Shown here: in pieces, positions 25,607 to 34,314 of the stretch | How the letters are laid out: each line of letters opens with the position of its first letter | Position numbering within the stretch: the first letter of the stretch is position 1 | NCBI RefSeq assembly: GCF_016892625.1 | Contig: NZ_JAFEMW010000003.1 | Span: forward strand, 434,001-498,000 | Direction: 5' to 3' | DNA length: 64,000 bases | Source of the DNA: Brevibacterium sp. RIT 803 | Lineage (GTDB): Bacteria; Actinomycetota; Actinomycetes; Actinomycetales; Brevibacteriaceae | Notes under the pieces: generated by a model | Told to the model about the DNA's origin: nothing | Databases searched by the model: none | What the model saw: the letters and a program-made list of their open reading frames with translations, nothing else | Position numbers and translations under genes: made by a program

Positions 25607-26196
25607 CCTCGAAATAGCGAACAGTGTCGGCTCCGCGACAATATCTTCACCCAGCGTTGGTATCGAAACAACAAGCGAGACTGGCAAGCCGCCAAGCAGA
25701 GGCAGCATCCGGGATTCCAGCATTTGTTCCGAGAACAGTAGGCTCTCCAATCATCAGCGCGGATCGGAACTCACTGACTCCTTGAACGTCTAACCACCCA
25801 CACCGTAGAGTCGACTTTTCAGTACACCACGTGCCTTCCGAGTCGCCAGCGCCGCTGCCGTGACGCCTTTTCCCTCGGACGTGGTGCCCTGCATGAAGGC
25901 ATCCTTCTTGGGATCGCATGCGGATGGCAATTGCAAATCGAGAACAGGGCCGAGCCCGGATCGCATCACTTGGGAGAAGACTGCTGAGAACAAGCGCGAA
26001 CCGCCATCAGCGCGGCGACCATGTCAGTCGCTCTTCTGAGCACACGCTACGTCAGAGGCCTCCAAACTCTGCATAGATCCCATCGCCTTGAAGCGCGATT
26101 CGTCACCTAGCAAGCCTTGACTTAGTGTTTCGCTGAGCGATACACTCATGCCGCACATAGGTCCATCTTGACTTTTATGGGACAAAGGAGTCTGGT
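25607..26196. other. 590-base stretch without a recognised gene
   Basis: Several short frames (for example minus strand 25790-25993 and 26024-26218) have no family features I recognise and no convincing ribosome site. The base composition is mixed, AT-richer at the HNH end. It may be remains of the element that brought the Nudix/HNH pair. The last 30 bases hold the ribosome site of the alpha/beta hydrolase. Confidence 0.5.
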
Positions 26197-27003
26197 TTGC
26201 CAACATCGATTCAGTCACACCACGAAGTCAGTCGAGATAGCTTGACTCGGATCAGTTACACCGCCAGGGGCCCGCGACACGGAGGCGCAATCGTCTTCGT
26301 CCATGGATGGGGTTGCTGTCGACATGATTTCGACGATCTAATTCACTACCTCCCCGACAATCATCGAGTCCTTGCAATCGATCTTGCCGAGCACGGAGAC
26401 TCCCGCTCCACGCGAACATCGTGGTCGATGGACGAGTTCGGTCGCGATATTGTCTCCGTACTGGAAGCGGAAGGCATCCGAGACAGCGTCATCGTCGGAC
26501 ACTCACTGGGCGGAGCTGCCGCAGTCGAAGCGGCAGCCCTTTCGCCGGATTCTGTCTCACGCGTGGTCGCTCTCGATGCACTGCACTACATGTTCCTTTT
26601 TCCGCCACTTTCTAACCAGCAGGAAGAGACGGCACTAGCACCATTTCGTAATGACTTCTCTTCAGCAGTACGAGGCATGGTTGAGGCAGGCTCTCCTGCG
26701 GGCACAGAAGAGGAACTGATCGAGGCCTACGTCGAGCAGATGTCGTCAGTGAGACAACCTGCGGGCTTGAAGTCGATGGAAGGACTTGTCCACTGGGACA
26801 TGAACAGTGCACTCGCTCGAGCCAACCAACCAATCACTGTTTTTGCAGTTCACAGCCTCCTGTCGCCTCAAGCAGTCGAAAAGTACGGCGATAGGATCAC
26901 GTTCGTCCCCATCGAGCTGGGTTCGCACCATTTCGCACGGGAGGCGCCTGAAGAAACGGCGCAGGTCCTCATGTCCGAAATCACCGGACGAGACAACACC
27001 TGA
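26197..27003 (+). CDS. alpha/beta hydrolase
   Basis: The 268-residue alpha/beta hydrolase has the oxyanion motif FVHGWGCCRHDF, the nucleophile elbow VGHSLGGAAAVEA (Ser about residue 103) and a late His in LGSHHFAREAPEE. The acidic member is probably in the stretch before residue 235. It would hydrolyse an ester, lactone or amide in the cytoplasm. It starts with TTG 26197, supported by AAAGGAG 7 bases upstream. It converges on the IclR gene at 27055, behind which lies the CapA/M19/M20/MHS operon; a link to that pathway is possible but not shown. Confidence 0.82.
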   Translation: MPTSIQSHHEVSRDSLTRISYTARGPRHGGAIVFVHGWGCCRHDFDDLIHYLPDNHRVLAIDLAEHGDSRSTRTSWSMDEFGRDIVSVLEAEGIRDSVIVGHSLGGAAAVEAAALSPDSVSRVVALDALHYMFLFPPLSNQQEETALAPFRNDFSSAVRGMVEAGSPAGTEEELIEAYVEQMSSVRQPAGLKSMEGLVHWDMNSALARANQPITVFAVHSLLSPQAVEKYGDRITFVPIELGSHHFAREAPEETAQVLMSEITGRDNT

Positions 27004-27054
27004 CGATTCCGCCAGCGGCCACTACAACTTAGCCGCCCGAAACACGTCGTCTAC

Positions 27055-27861
27055 TCATCTTTGTGCCAACAGTTCGCCGATCTCCGCAGCAGTCTTCACC
27101 ACCAACTGGGCAAGCTCCTCCTCTTTCGAATGGTCGTAGCGCATCTCCGGAACTGACAGCGCAATACCTGCTATAGGCACACCGTCGACGCTGACAATCG
27201 GGGCACCGATCGTCGCGACATGGGGTCGATACCACGATGACATATTCAGCGAGTAGCCCCGGCTACTCGTCGCCTCTATTTCTTTCCGCAGTTCGTCGGG
27301 GCTAGGAACCGGCCCTCCGCCTACACTGTCGACCCGATGGTCGATCACAGCATCGACATCTCGCATAGATAAGCGAGAAAGAATGGCGACGCCCGCCGAT
27401 GTCGCCTGCAAGGGGATGCGCGTACCGATTTCGAGATAGACCCGCACCGTATGCGTGCTGTCGATTCGAGCGATCATCACGCAATCATCACCGTCTCGCA
27501 GAGCCAGAAAGACGGTCTCCCTTGTCTGCGCCGCAAGACGCCGAATTGCCGGTGTGGCGATCTCATTTAGATCTTGCTCCCCGGCGCCACGTAAACCCAG
27601 AACAAGAGCCTTCGCGGTTACTCCCCAGCGAACCCGCTCTGGATCAACAATTCTCAGCCAACCTGCCTTTTGCAGTGTCACGAGGCATCTTTGAACCGAA
27701 CTCTTCGGAATTCCCGTTTCGCGTGCCAACGCCGAAACACCTATCGGCTGCCGTGTAGCCACCTCTTCATAGATCCGGAGAGTGGTGAGCACGCTATTCA
27801 TGGAACGCACACTGCTTTCTGACAGATCAGCTGCTTCTTGATGAGCTTTCGGAGTTTGCAT
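27055..27861 (-). CDS. IclR family transcriptional regulator
   Basis: The protein has 268 residues from ATG 27861; the frame extends to 27909 but would then begin inside the operator palindrome. The winged helix-turn-helix is at about residues 22-80 (VLTTLRIYEEVATRQPIGVS, then ETGIPKSSVQRCLVTLQKAG), followed by the GAF-like effector domain (AAQTRETVFLALRDGDDCVM, LQATSAGVAILSR). It is divergent from the CapA-like gene, with a perfect palindrome between the two starts. It probably controls the CapA/M19/M20/MHS operon and itself. Confidence 0.88.
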   Translation of the reverse strand: MQTPKAHQEAADLSESSVRSMNSVLTTLRIYEEVATRQPIGVSALARETGIPKSSVQRCLVTLQKAGWLRIVDPERVRWGVTAKALVLGLRGAGEQDLNEIATPAIRRLAAQTRETVFLALRDGDDCVMIARIDSTHTVRVYLEIGTRIPLQATSAGVAILSRLSMRDVDAVIDHRVDSVGGGPVPSPDELRKEIEATSSRGYSLNMSSWYRPHVATIGAPIVSVDGVPIAGIALSVPEMRYDHSKEEELAQLVVKTAAEIGELLAQR

Positions 27862-27891
27862 ACCGGCGATTCTATCAGCGACAACGGCTAT

Positions 27892-27910
27892 TGTGCCGCA
27901 ATGCGGCACA
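27892..27910. promoter_or_regulatory. IclR operator, perfect 19-base palindrome
   Basis: TGTGCCGCA and TGCGGCACA flank a single A. The repeat lies 31 bases before the IclR start codon and 72 before the CapA ATG. A GCCGC-centred odd-length palindrome is typical of IclR operators, so binding by the adjacent IclR protein is likely. Confidence 0.7.
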
Positions 27911-27982
27911 GGCGGACTAGACGAGGAATATGGTCTGGGCTACAGTGTGGAACGACCGTACCGTATATGGAAACGAGCGCAC

Positions 27983-29128
27983 ATGGAAGTGACAGTTGTC
28001 GGAGACGTCGTCGTCTCCGGGTTCCCACGTAAAACCCCATCCGAAGATTCCAGCCCAGGGAGCTCAGCCTTCGACCTCCTTCACGGCAACAGTCTCACGA
28101 TCGGCAATCTGGAGGCACCGCTAACAGACGGCGTCGAACAAGCTCACAAACTCGTGACGATGAGGACACCGACTTCGGGAGCGCAGGAGCTCGCTGACTT
28201 CGGATTCGACGCAGTGTCGTTGGCGACGAACCATGCCCTCGACTACGGCAACGAGGGTATGCGCGATACCGCCCGCGCGCTCGACCAGTCCGGTGTTGCA
28301 CACGCGGGCTTCGGAGAAAACCTCGCCGGAGCAAACCGACCGAAGACCTTAAACGTTGCAAAAGAGTCGGTGGCATTCTTTAGCTTTTGTGCGGCTCTGC
28401 CACTTGGATTCAACGCTACCGAACGCAGTGCAGGCATCGCATCGATTCGTATCCGTCAGCACTTCGAATATGACAGCGGCTTCCTCGATGAGACACCGGG
28501 AACCCCTCCCTACGTCCATTCGGTCGCGCATGAGCCGGATGTCCAAACAGCAGAACGCCTCATCGCTGAGGCAAAGGAATCACACGATCGAGTGATTGTC
28601 GCAATGCACTGGGGTGTGCCGTTCTGCTACCTCCCAGAAGCTCAAGGGCCCCTTGCCGAATATCAGCGGCCCTTGGCCCATCGAATGGTCGATGCAGGAG
28701 CTGACCTCATCATCGGCCACCATCCTCATTGCCTCCACCCAGCCGAGTTCTACGGATCCGGACTTGTTCTCTACTCGACAGGGAATTTCGTCTTCGATTG
28801 GTGCGATGGCTGGAGGCCCGATTCGATGGTTCCCAAGGAGGACGCCCATCTCGCCGCACCCTACAAAGCCGTTCTGATGAGCGGCCCGTGGTATGAAAGC
28901 GCTGTCTTTCGCGTCGAATTCAACGCTTCCGGTGGACCGCGATTGCGACTCGTCCCGATCGAACTCGACAGCGACAGCCAGCCAGTGCATCCACACCCGA
29001 ACGTCGCCGAGCGCATCATCACAAATTTTGTGGAGAACTCCCGCAAATTGGATCCGTCGATCTCCATCGACTCCGACGGATGGATCCACGCTGACGCTCA
29101 GTCAACCCCGCAATCACGAAGGCGCTGA
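27983..29128 (+). CDS. CapA-like (poly-gamma-glutamate synthesis type) metallophosphatase
   Basis: The protein has 381 residues from ATG 27983; the longer frame from 27893 starts inside the IclR operator. The CapA-type calcineurin-like fold is shown by VGDVVVSGFPR at the start, the metal motif IGNLEAPLTDG, the SLATNHALDYGNEGM helix, VAMHWGVPFCY and IIGHHPHCLHPAEFYGSGLV, followed by STGNFVFD. No signal peptide or membrane anchor is visible, unlike capsule-type CapA. Bacterial homologues act in poly-gamma-glutamate production by an unclear mechanism. Here it heads an operon with an M19 dipeptidase, an M20 hydrolase and an importer, so a catabolic role is more likely. Confidence 0.83.
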   Translation: MEVTVVGDVVVSGFPRKTPSEDSSPGSSAFDLLHGNSLTIGNLEAPLTDGVEQAHKLVTMRTPTSGAQELADFGFDAVSLATNHALDYGNEGMRDTARALDQSGVAHAGFGENLAGANRPKTLNVAKESVAFFSFCAALPLGFNATERSAGIASIRIRQHFEYDSGFLDETPGTPPYVHSVAHEPDVQTAERLIAEAKESHDRVIVAMHWGVPFCYLPEAQGPLAEYQRPLAHRMVDAGADLIIGHHPHCLHPAEFYGSGLVLYSTGNFVFDWCDGWRPDSMVPKEDAHLAAPYKAVLMSGPWYESAVFRVEFNASGGPRLRLVPIELDSDSQPVHPHPNVAERIITNFVENSRKLDPSISIDSDGWIHADAQSTPQSRRR

Positions 29129-29253
29129 AGACCAGGCGACGCCACTGCGAACACGCCGGCGACTCCCGTCCACCACAACGTGCACCGACAACACTCTGTT
29201 TTCTTATTCACTACTGACCGCTGCACCACTTCCTTCCACTGAAAGTCTCAATC

Positions 29254-30462
29254 ATGAATGCTCTCTCACCTGAAGTACCCGCCTACGAGTCCTTTCCTTA
29301 TCTCACGCCGGGGATAGACTTCCCTGCTATTGACCTAGAACCGCACGCCAAGAGACGAAGTGACTACTCTTCGGGCCTTTCCCCTGAGAAATCGGAACGG
29401 GTCGATCGGCTCATGAACGACAACCCTCTGATCAGCTTCCACGATCACCCTCAGCGGCTTCCTGCGGACTTCGCCGATACGCCAGCATTTCTACTCTCCC
29501 CACACGAACAGACGGCATTCGCGGAGTTGCGGGCGTCCCGCTTGACTGCGGTATTCGATAATTGGTTCGGCGTGATCGGCAGTACACGGCGATCAGGATG
29601 GAAATGGGATGACTTAATCAGGACCCTTGGCCTCCGGCTAGCTGACCTTTCGCGTCAGGAAGGTGCAGTCGTCGCCCACAATGTGCACGACATACTCGAT
29701 GCCCATCGCGAGCAGATTCTGGCCTTCGTCTTCGGGACTGAATCGTCCTCCATGATTGAGAACGACATCGACCGAATCGATGTCCTTTACGGATTCGGCA
29801 TCCGCCAGATGGGGCTCGTCTATTCAGAAACGAATACTCTCGGCAGCGGTCAAAAGGAAGATGACGACGGCGGGCTGACAGAATTCGGCAGTCGAGCTGT
29901 TCGCCGAATGAACGACCTCGGCATACTCATCGATGTATCTCATGCAGGTGACCGAACCTCGTATGACGCAATCCGTGCTTCGAAAGCACCTGTCGGAATC
30001 ACTCATGCGGGCGCACGTTCCGTTTGGCCCACAGCCCGAATGAAGCCCGACGACGTGCTGTCGGCTTGCGCCGAACGCGGAGGCGTCCTCGGTATCGAAT
30101 CGGCCCCGCATACGACACTGTCCTACGACCACCGAAAGCAGTCACTCGAATCGATGATGGACCACTTCGTTTATGCCGTCGACCTCATGGGGATCGAGCA
30201 TGTGGCATTCGGGCCGGATACCTTCTACGGCGATCATGTGCGCTTCCAAGACTCAATTCGAGAAATCATCGGTTCATCTCGAGTCTTCGACCCCGGCAAC
30301 CTTCAATATGAGAACGTACCCCATGTCAACGGTGCCGAGAATCCGACCGAGACCTTCAGAAATATTGCGGGCTGGCTCGTTTGTCACGACTACAGCGACA
30401 GCGAGATTCAGGCCGTTCTTGGCGGCAATATCCTGCGTCTCCTCAAGGAAGTATGGCGATGA
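29254..30462 (+). CDS. M19 family membrane-dipeptidase-like metallopeptidase
   Basis: The 402-residue protein resembles renal dipeptidase. The first zinc motif reads HDHPQ (residues 63-67, where the family usually has DxHND). DVSHAGDRTSYDAI and GITHAGARSVWP match the further metal-binding loops (DLSH and SHSN types), and GIEHVAFGPDTFYGD stands for the GSDFDG loop. M19 enzymes cleave dipeptides, including those with a C-terminal D-residue. No signal sequence is present, so it is cytoplasmic. It lies 125 bases after the CapA-like gene and overlaps the M20 gene by ATGA. Confidence 0.85.
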   Translation: MNALSPEVPAYESFPYLTPGIDFPAIDLEPHAKRRSDYSSGLSPEKSERVDRLMNDNPLISFHDHPQRLPADFADTPAFLLSPHEQTAFAELRASRLTAVFDNWFGVIGSTRRSGWKWDDLIRTLGLRLADLSRQEGAVVAHNVHDILDAHREQILAFVFGTESSSMIENDIDRIDVLYGFGIRQMGLVYSETNTLGSGQKEDDDGGLTEFGSRAVRRMNDLGILIDVSHAGDRTSYDAIRASKAPVGITHAGARSVWPTARMKPDDVLSACAERGGVLGIESAPHTTLSYDHRKQSLESMMDHFVYAVDLMGIEHVAFGPDTFYGDHVRFQDSIREIIGSSRVFDPGNLQYENVPHVNGAENPTETFRNIAGWLVCHDYSDSEIQAVLGGNILRLLKEVWR

Positions 30463-31628
30463 ACGGAGTCAAGAACAAAGTCGCCGAGGCTTTCGAGCGC
30501 AATCTCCCGATCGCTCTGAAAGTCTCGCATACGATCAACAACAACCCCGAGCTCGCGTTCGAAGAGCATTCCACGTCCAAACTGCTCATCGAAACGCTTC
30601 AGGACCATGGCTTCACGATCGATCACGGAGTCTGCGATCTGCCTACTGCGTTCACAGCAACTTTCGGAAGCGGTCCGCTCGTTATCGGCATCTGTGCAGA
30701 AATGGATGCTCTGCCTGGCATCGGACACGGGTGCGGTCACAACGTCATTGCGGCATCTGCCATCGGCTGCGCTCTCGCGCTCGCTCCATTCGCCGACGAA
30801 CTGGGGATCACGCTCCGAATCTTGGGCACGCCTGCGGAAGAGTCCGGTACCGGAAAGGAGCTTATGGTCAATCGTGGAGCGTTTGACGACATCCACGCCG
30901 CCCTCATGATCCACCCTTCGCTCAAGGACGTTGCCGCGCCATACTTCCGAGCGTCGCGATCGTGGAAAATCACCTTCACTGGCCGCGGTGGACACGCCTC
31001 TCGTCCTTGGAGCGCACTCAACGCCTCCGACGCGACAGTCATCGCGCTGACATCGATCGGGCTACTGCGCCAGCAACTGAAGGATGGAATCCTCGTCCAT
31101 CACGTGGTCAAGGAATCTGGTGGAGCGGTCAATGTAATTCCCGACCAGTCGGTGGTCGAGTGCATGATCCGCTGCAATACGATCGACGAGGTCGACGAAG
31201 TGTGGCCAAGAGTGAACGCCTGCTTCGACGCGGGTGCTCTCGCCTCAGGAACGTCAGTCCGCGTCGAGGCCCTTCCCTCCATCTACCGCGAATTCGACCA
31301 CAACGACGACCTTGTTGCAATCTTCAAACGCAACGCAATTTCGGTCGGCCGCACGTTCCCCGACTATGCGGACGCACTGTTCGGTTCGACGGACATGGGC
31401 AACGTGTCGCAGGTGGTACCAGCGATCCATCCCATGCTCTCGTTCGACCTGCCAGCGGAACAAGGAAATCACACTGCGGCGTTCGCGGCAGCGGCTGGCG
31501 GCCCAGAGGGCGATCGATTCGTTCAAGAGGGAGGAGCCGCGATGGCTCTGACCGTTGTGGACATTGCTTCTTCCCATGTCACCAGGGACCGGCTCATGGC
31601 CAATCGGCCGAAATCCCGACCCGTCTAA
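30459..31628 (+). CDS. M20 family (M20D) amidohydrolase
   Basis: The protein has 389 residues from ATG 30459, which overlaps the M19 stop; the in-frame ATG at 30453 is possible. It has M20D features: HTINNNPELAFEEHST, the metal-binding GICAEMDALPGIGHGCGHN with its Cys, GTPAEESGTGKELMV, FTGRGGHASRPW in the dimerisation domain and AIHPMLSFDLPA. Relatives include AbgA, indole-3-acetyl-amino-acid hydrolases and N-acyl-amino-acid hydrolases. It probably releases an amino acid from an N-acyl conjugate or dipeptide delivered by the MHS transporter encoded next. Confidence 0.88.
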   Translation: MNGVKNKVAEAFERNLPIALKVSHTINNNPELAFEEHSTSKLLIETLQDHGFTIDHGVCDLPTAFTATFGSGPLVIGICAEMDALPGIGHGCGHNVIAASAIGCALALAPFADELGITLRILGTPAEESGTGKELMVNRGAFDDIHAALMIHPSLKDVAAPYFRASRSWKITFTGRGGHASRPWSALNASDATVIALTSIGLLRQQLKDGILVHHVVKESGGAVNVIPDQSVVECMIRCNTIDEVDEVWPRVNACFDAGALASGTSVRVEALPSIYREFDHNDDLVAIFKRNAISVGRTFPDYADALFGSTDMGNVSQVVPAIHPMLSFDLPAEQGNHTAAFAAAAGGPEGDRFVQEGGAAMALTVVDIASSHVTRDRLMANRPKSRPV

Positions 31629-31663
31629 AATACGAAATTCTCACGATAAGATAAGAGAGCATC

Positions 31664-32968
31664 ATGACTCACACCACGACCGGCAACGACGCCGGAACAA
31701 AACTCAGCACCAACGGCCGAAAAGCCATCGTCGCCGGAAGCATTGGAAACGCTGTCGAATTCCTCGACTGGGCGGTCTACACAACCTTTTCATCGATTTT
31801 TGCCCACCACTTCTTTCCTCCAGGAAACGAGGCAGCGGCACTGCTTTCAACTCTTGCAATCTTTGCTGTCGGTTTCGTTGTTCGTCCGATCGGCGCCGCA
31901 GTCATGGGTGCGTACGCAGATAGGTTCGGGCGAAAAAAGGGCCTCGTTCTGACCATTGGGCTAATGGCAGCGGCAACCTTCGTCATAGGAGTAGCTCCTG
32001 ATTACGCGACTGTAGGAATAGCTGCACCGGTGATCCTAGTGACGGCTCGAATCATCCAAGGATTCGCTGCGGGAGGTGAGTTCGGATCTGCCTCGGCGTT
32101 CCTCGTCGAATCAGCGGCCCCGCAGCGGCGCGCATTCGGTGGATCGTGGCAACAAGTGTCCGTGGGAATTGGCCTGCTCACCGCTGCCGCGATGGGTGCG
32201 ATTCTGACCAATACACTCTCCACCGAGGCCCTGGACTCATGGGGTTGGCGTCTGGCCTTCATCGTTTGCGCTGCTCTGGGCCTCGTAGGGCTGTGGCTTC
32301 GGCGCTCAGTCGAAGAAACCACTGCCTTCACGCAGTATGCGAAACTAGAGCAACCGGGAAAGAGGGGAAACGCTGTTCTGGACATGCTCCGCGAATATCC
32401 CGGTGCGAGCCTCAGAGTATTCGGGCTGAACATCGGCGGGGTCATCCTCTACAACATGTGGGCTACTTTTATGCCGACCTTTGTTGCGATATCCACCGAT
32501 ATCCCGCTGAGTCAGGCGCTTGTAGCCAATGTAATAGGAATCATCGTCTTCATCGCGCTACTTCCCTTCGCAGGTCTCCTATCTGATCTCGTAGGACGAA
32601 AGCCAACTCTTTCTCTCTTCGCGGGAGGCTTTCTCGTCTTCGCCTGGCCAGCCTTCACGTTGCTCCAAGGCGGCTTCGTGATGCTGCTGGTCGTTCAGAT
32701 CACCGGGCTCATCCTGCTCCTCGGATATTCCAGCAACGTGGCTGCGGTGATGGCCGAACAGTTTCCGGCAGAAGTGCGAGCAACTGGGATCGGATTGCCT
32801 TATGCACTTTCTGTTGCGCTGTTTGGTGGAACTGTGCCATACATCGTCACTTGGTTGAACGACAACAGTTTGAACGATTGGATATGGATTTACTGCTCGG
32901 CGGGAGCCTTGGTCTCCCTGGTGGTGTTTCTGACGATGCCAGAGACAAGGGGAAAGACACTCAAGTGA
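31664..32968 (+). CDS. MFS transporter, MHS family
   Basis: The 434-residue protein has 12 membrane segments and the MHS signatures IGNAVEFLDWAVYTTF, MGAYADRFGRKKGLVLTIG and ARIIQGFAAGGEFGSASAFL. The long central loop carries SVEETTAF, as usual for the family. It should import a small organic or N-acyl acid with protons. It is the last gene of the CapA/M19/M20 operon, 35 bases after the M20 stop. A strong hairpin follows at 33047. Confidence 0.9.
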   Translation: MTHTTTGNDAGTKLSTNGRKAIVAGSIGNAVEFLDWAVYTTFSSIFAHHFFPPGNEAAALLSTLAIFAVGFVVRPIGAAVMGAYADRFGRKKGLVLTIGLMAAATFVIGVAPDYATVGIAAPVILVTARIIQGFAAGGEFGSASAFLVESAAPQRRAFGGSWQQVSVGIGLLTAAAMGAILTNTLSTEALDSWGWRLAFIVCAALGLVGLWLRRSVEETTAFTQYAKLEQPGKRGNAVLDMLREYPGASLRVFGLNIGGVILYNMWATFMPTFVAISTDIPLSQALVANVIGIIVFIALLPFAGLLSDLVGRKPTLSLFAGGFLVFAWPAFTLLQGGFVMLLVVQITGLILLLGYSSNVAAVMAEQFPAEVRATGIGLPYALSVALFGGTVPYIVTWLNDNSLNDWIWIYCSAGALVSLVVFLTMPETRGKTLK

Positions 32969-33046
32969 AGTGGTCGCCGCCGAACTTTTTCGCTGCCCGG
33001 CGTAATACAGGAGATCCAATGCTGGCGCAAGATAACCATACTTAAA

Positions 33047-33086
33047 GTTGGCCCCTGCTTCTTGAAGAAGAGAAGCAGGGGCCAAC
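33047..33086. terminator. strong bidirectional hairpin terminator
   Basis: A perfect 15-base stem (GTTGGCCCCTGCTTC, 33047-33061, with its complement at 33072-33086) encloses a 10-base loop. It lies between the convergent MHS transporter and CaiB/BaiF genes and would end both messages. Confidence 0.85.
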
Positions 33087-33102
33087 GCCAGCTCGAAGAC
33101 TG

Positions 33103-34305
33103 TCAGCTGATGGGTCCGTCGTCTTTCAGGCACGTAATTTCGGCAGTGCTGAAACCGAGTTCTGACTCGAGTACTTCCTCCGTATCCCCACCCAACTGTG
33201 GAGCAGGAACAGCATCAGCCGCAGGCGACCCCGAGAACGACAACGGCACCCGCGGCGCAATAACAGTCCCAACCCCCGGCTGCTCGATCTCCCCGAACAG
33301 CGGGTTCTCCAACGAGCACCACGGATCGTTGTTCACGAGTTCCTCAAAGGTCTGGAACCCCCCCTGCAGGACGCCTGCCTCGCTCAACGCTTCTGCCGCC
33401 TCAGCGGCAGTGTGCGCGGCGAACCACGGACGCACCACTGCATCGATCGCCTCGCGCGCCTCGAAGCGACCGCCCTCAGTCGAAAGATCGACGTCGAGCA
33501 GCGGCCCGATCATCTCGAGCTTCTCGCTCAAGCCAGTCGCCTTCCCAAGTCCGCGCCAGTGCTTGTTCGAGATGACGGCAACCATGATCTCGCGTTCATC
33601 CGAGGTCTTGAACGACTGCCCATACGCACCATAGAGGCCATTGCCCAGCGGTCCACGAGTCTTGCCGGTCGACTGCACCTCGGCGATGTAGCCGAGGTTG
33701 CCCACGGTTGCGAGCATCGCATCGGACAAAGCGAGGTTAATCTCCTGCCCCTTGCCCGAAGTCCGGCGATCGAGCTCAGCGGCAGTAATGCCATTGGCAA
33801 TGTACAGGCCGGCGATGACGTCCCACGCCGGGATGGCATTGTTGACGGGACGCTCGTCATCGCCGGTGATGATTGGGAACCCGCTGGCCGCATTGATCGT
33901 GTAGTCCACGGCCGGCTTCCCATCATGGGACCCGTTGAGCCGCAGCATGACCAGATCTTCACGGTGCTGGACGAGGTTATCGTAGCTCAACCACCCACGG
34001 GCGGGCAGATTCGTCACCAGGGTGCCCGCCTCGGCGATGAGGTCGGTGGCGATCTTCTGTCCTTCTTCGGACTTGAGATCGAGGGTGACCGAACGTTTGC
34101 CTTTGTTCAGACTCGCCCAGTAGATGCTCGTGCCGTCATCGCTGATCGGCCACCGGTTGGCGTCGATGTTGCCGCCGATCGGGTCGATGCGGATGACGTC
34201 GGCACCCAACTGTGCCAGGGTCATCGCACCCAAAGGTGCTGCGACGAAGGCAGAGATCTCGACGACTTTCAGTCCGGTCAGTGGTGCCGGTCGTGTCTCA
34301 GACAT
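33103..34305 (-). CDS. CaiB/BaiF (class III) CoA-transferase, Mct-like
   Basis: The 400-residue protein has the class III fold features: LKVVEISAFVAAPLGAMTLA at the start, LGADVIRIDPIGG, NKGKRSVTLDLKSEEG and the catalytic aspartate in LALSDAMLATVGN. The fold is an interlocked dimer that moves CoA between carboxylic acids through aspartyl-CoA. The combination with a mesaconyl-C4-CoA-hydratase-like neighbour recalls mesaconyl-CoA C1-C4 transferase of the 3-hydroxypropionate bicycle. GAGGAG lies 7 bases before the ATG. It is the last gene of the six-gene acyl-CoA operon. The substrate pair is inferred from context. Confidence 0.85.
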   Translation of the reverse strand: MSETRPAPLTGLKVVEISAFVAAPLGAMTLAQLGADVIRIDPIGGNIDANRWPISDDGTSIYWASLNKGKRSVTLDLKSEEGQKIATDLIAEAGTLVTNLPARGWLSYDNLVQHREDLVMLRLNGSHDGKPAVDYTINAASGFPIITGDDERPVNNAIPAWDVIAGLYIANGITAAELDRRTSGKGQEINLALSDAMLATVGNLGYIAEVQSTGKTRGPLGNGLYGAYGQSFKTSDEREIMVAVISNKHWRGLGKATGLSEKLEMIGPLLDVDLSTEGGRFEAREAIDAVVRPWFAAHTAAEAAEALSEAGVLQGGFQTFEELVNNDPWCSLENPLFGEIEQPGVGTVIAPRVPLSFSGSPAADAVPAPQLGGDTEEVLESELGFSTAEITCLKDDGPIS

Positions 34306-34314
34306 GAGAGCTCC

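Noticed and set aside
25790-25993. 67-residue minus-strand frame as a gene
   Set aside because: No recognisable family, no convincing ribosome site and unremarkable composition; listed only as part of the unassigned stretch.
26024-26218. 64-residue minus-strand frame as a gene
   Set aside because: It overlaps the ribosome site and start of the alpha/beta hydrolase and has no known motifs.
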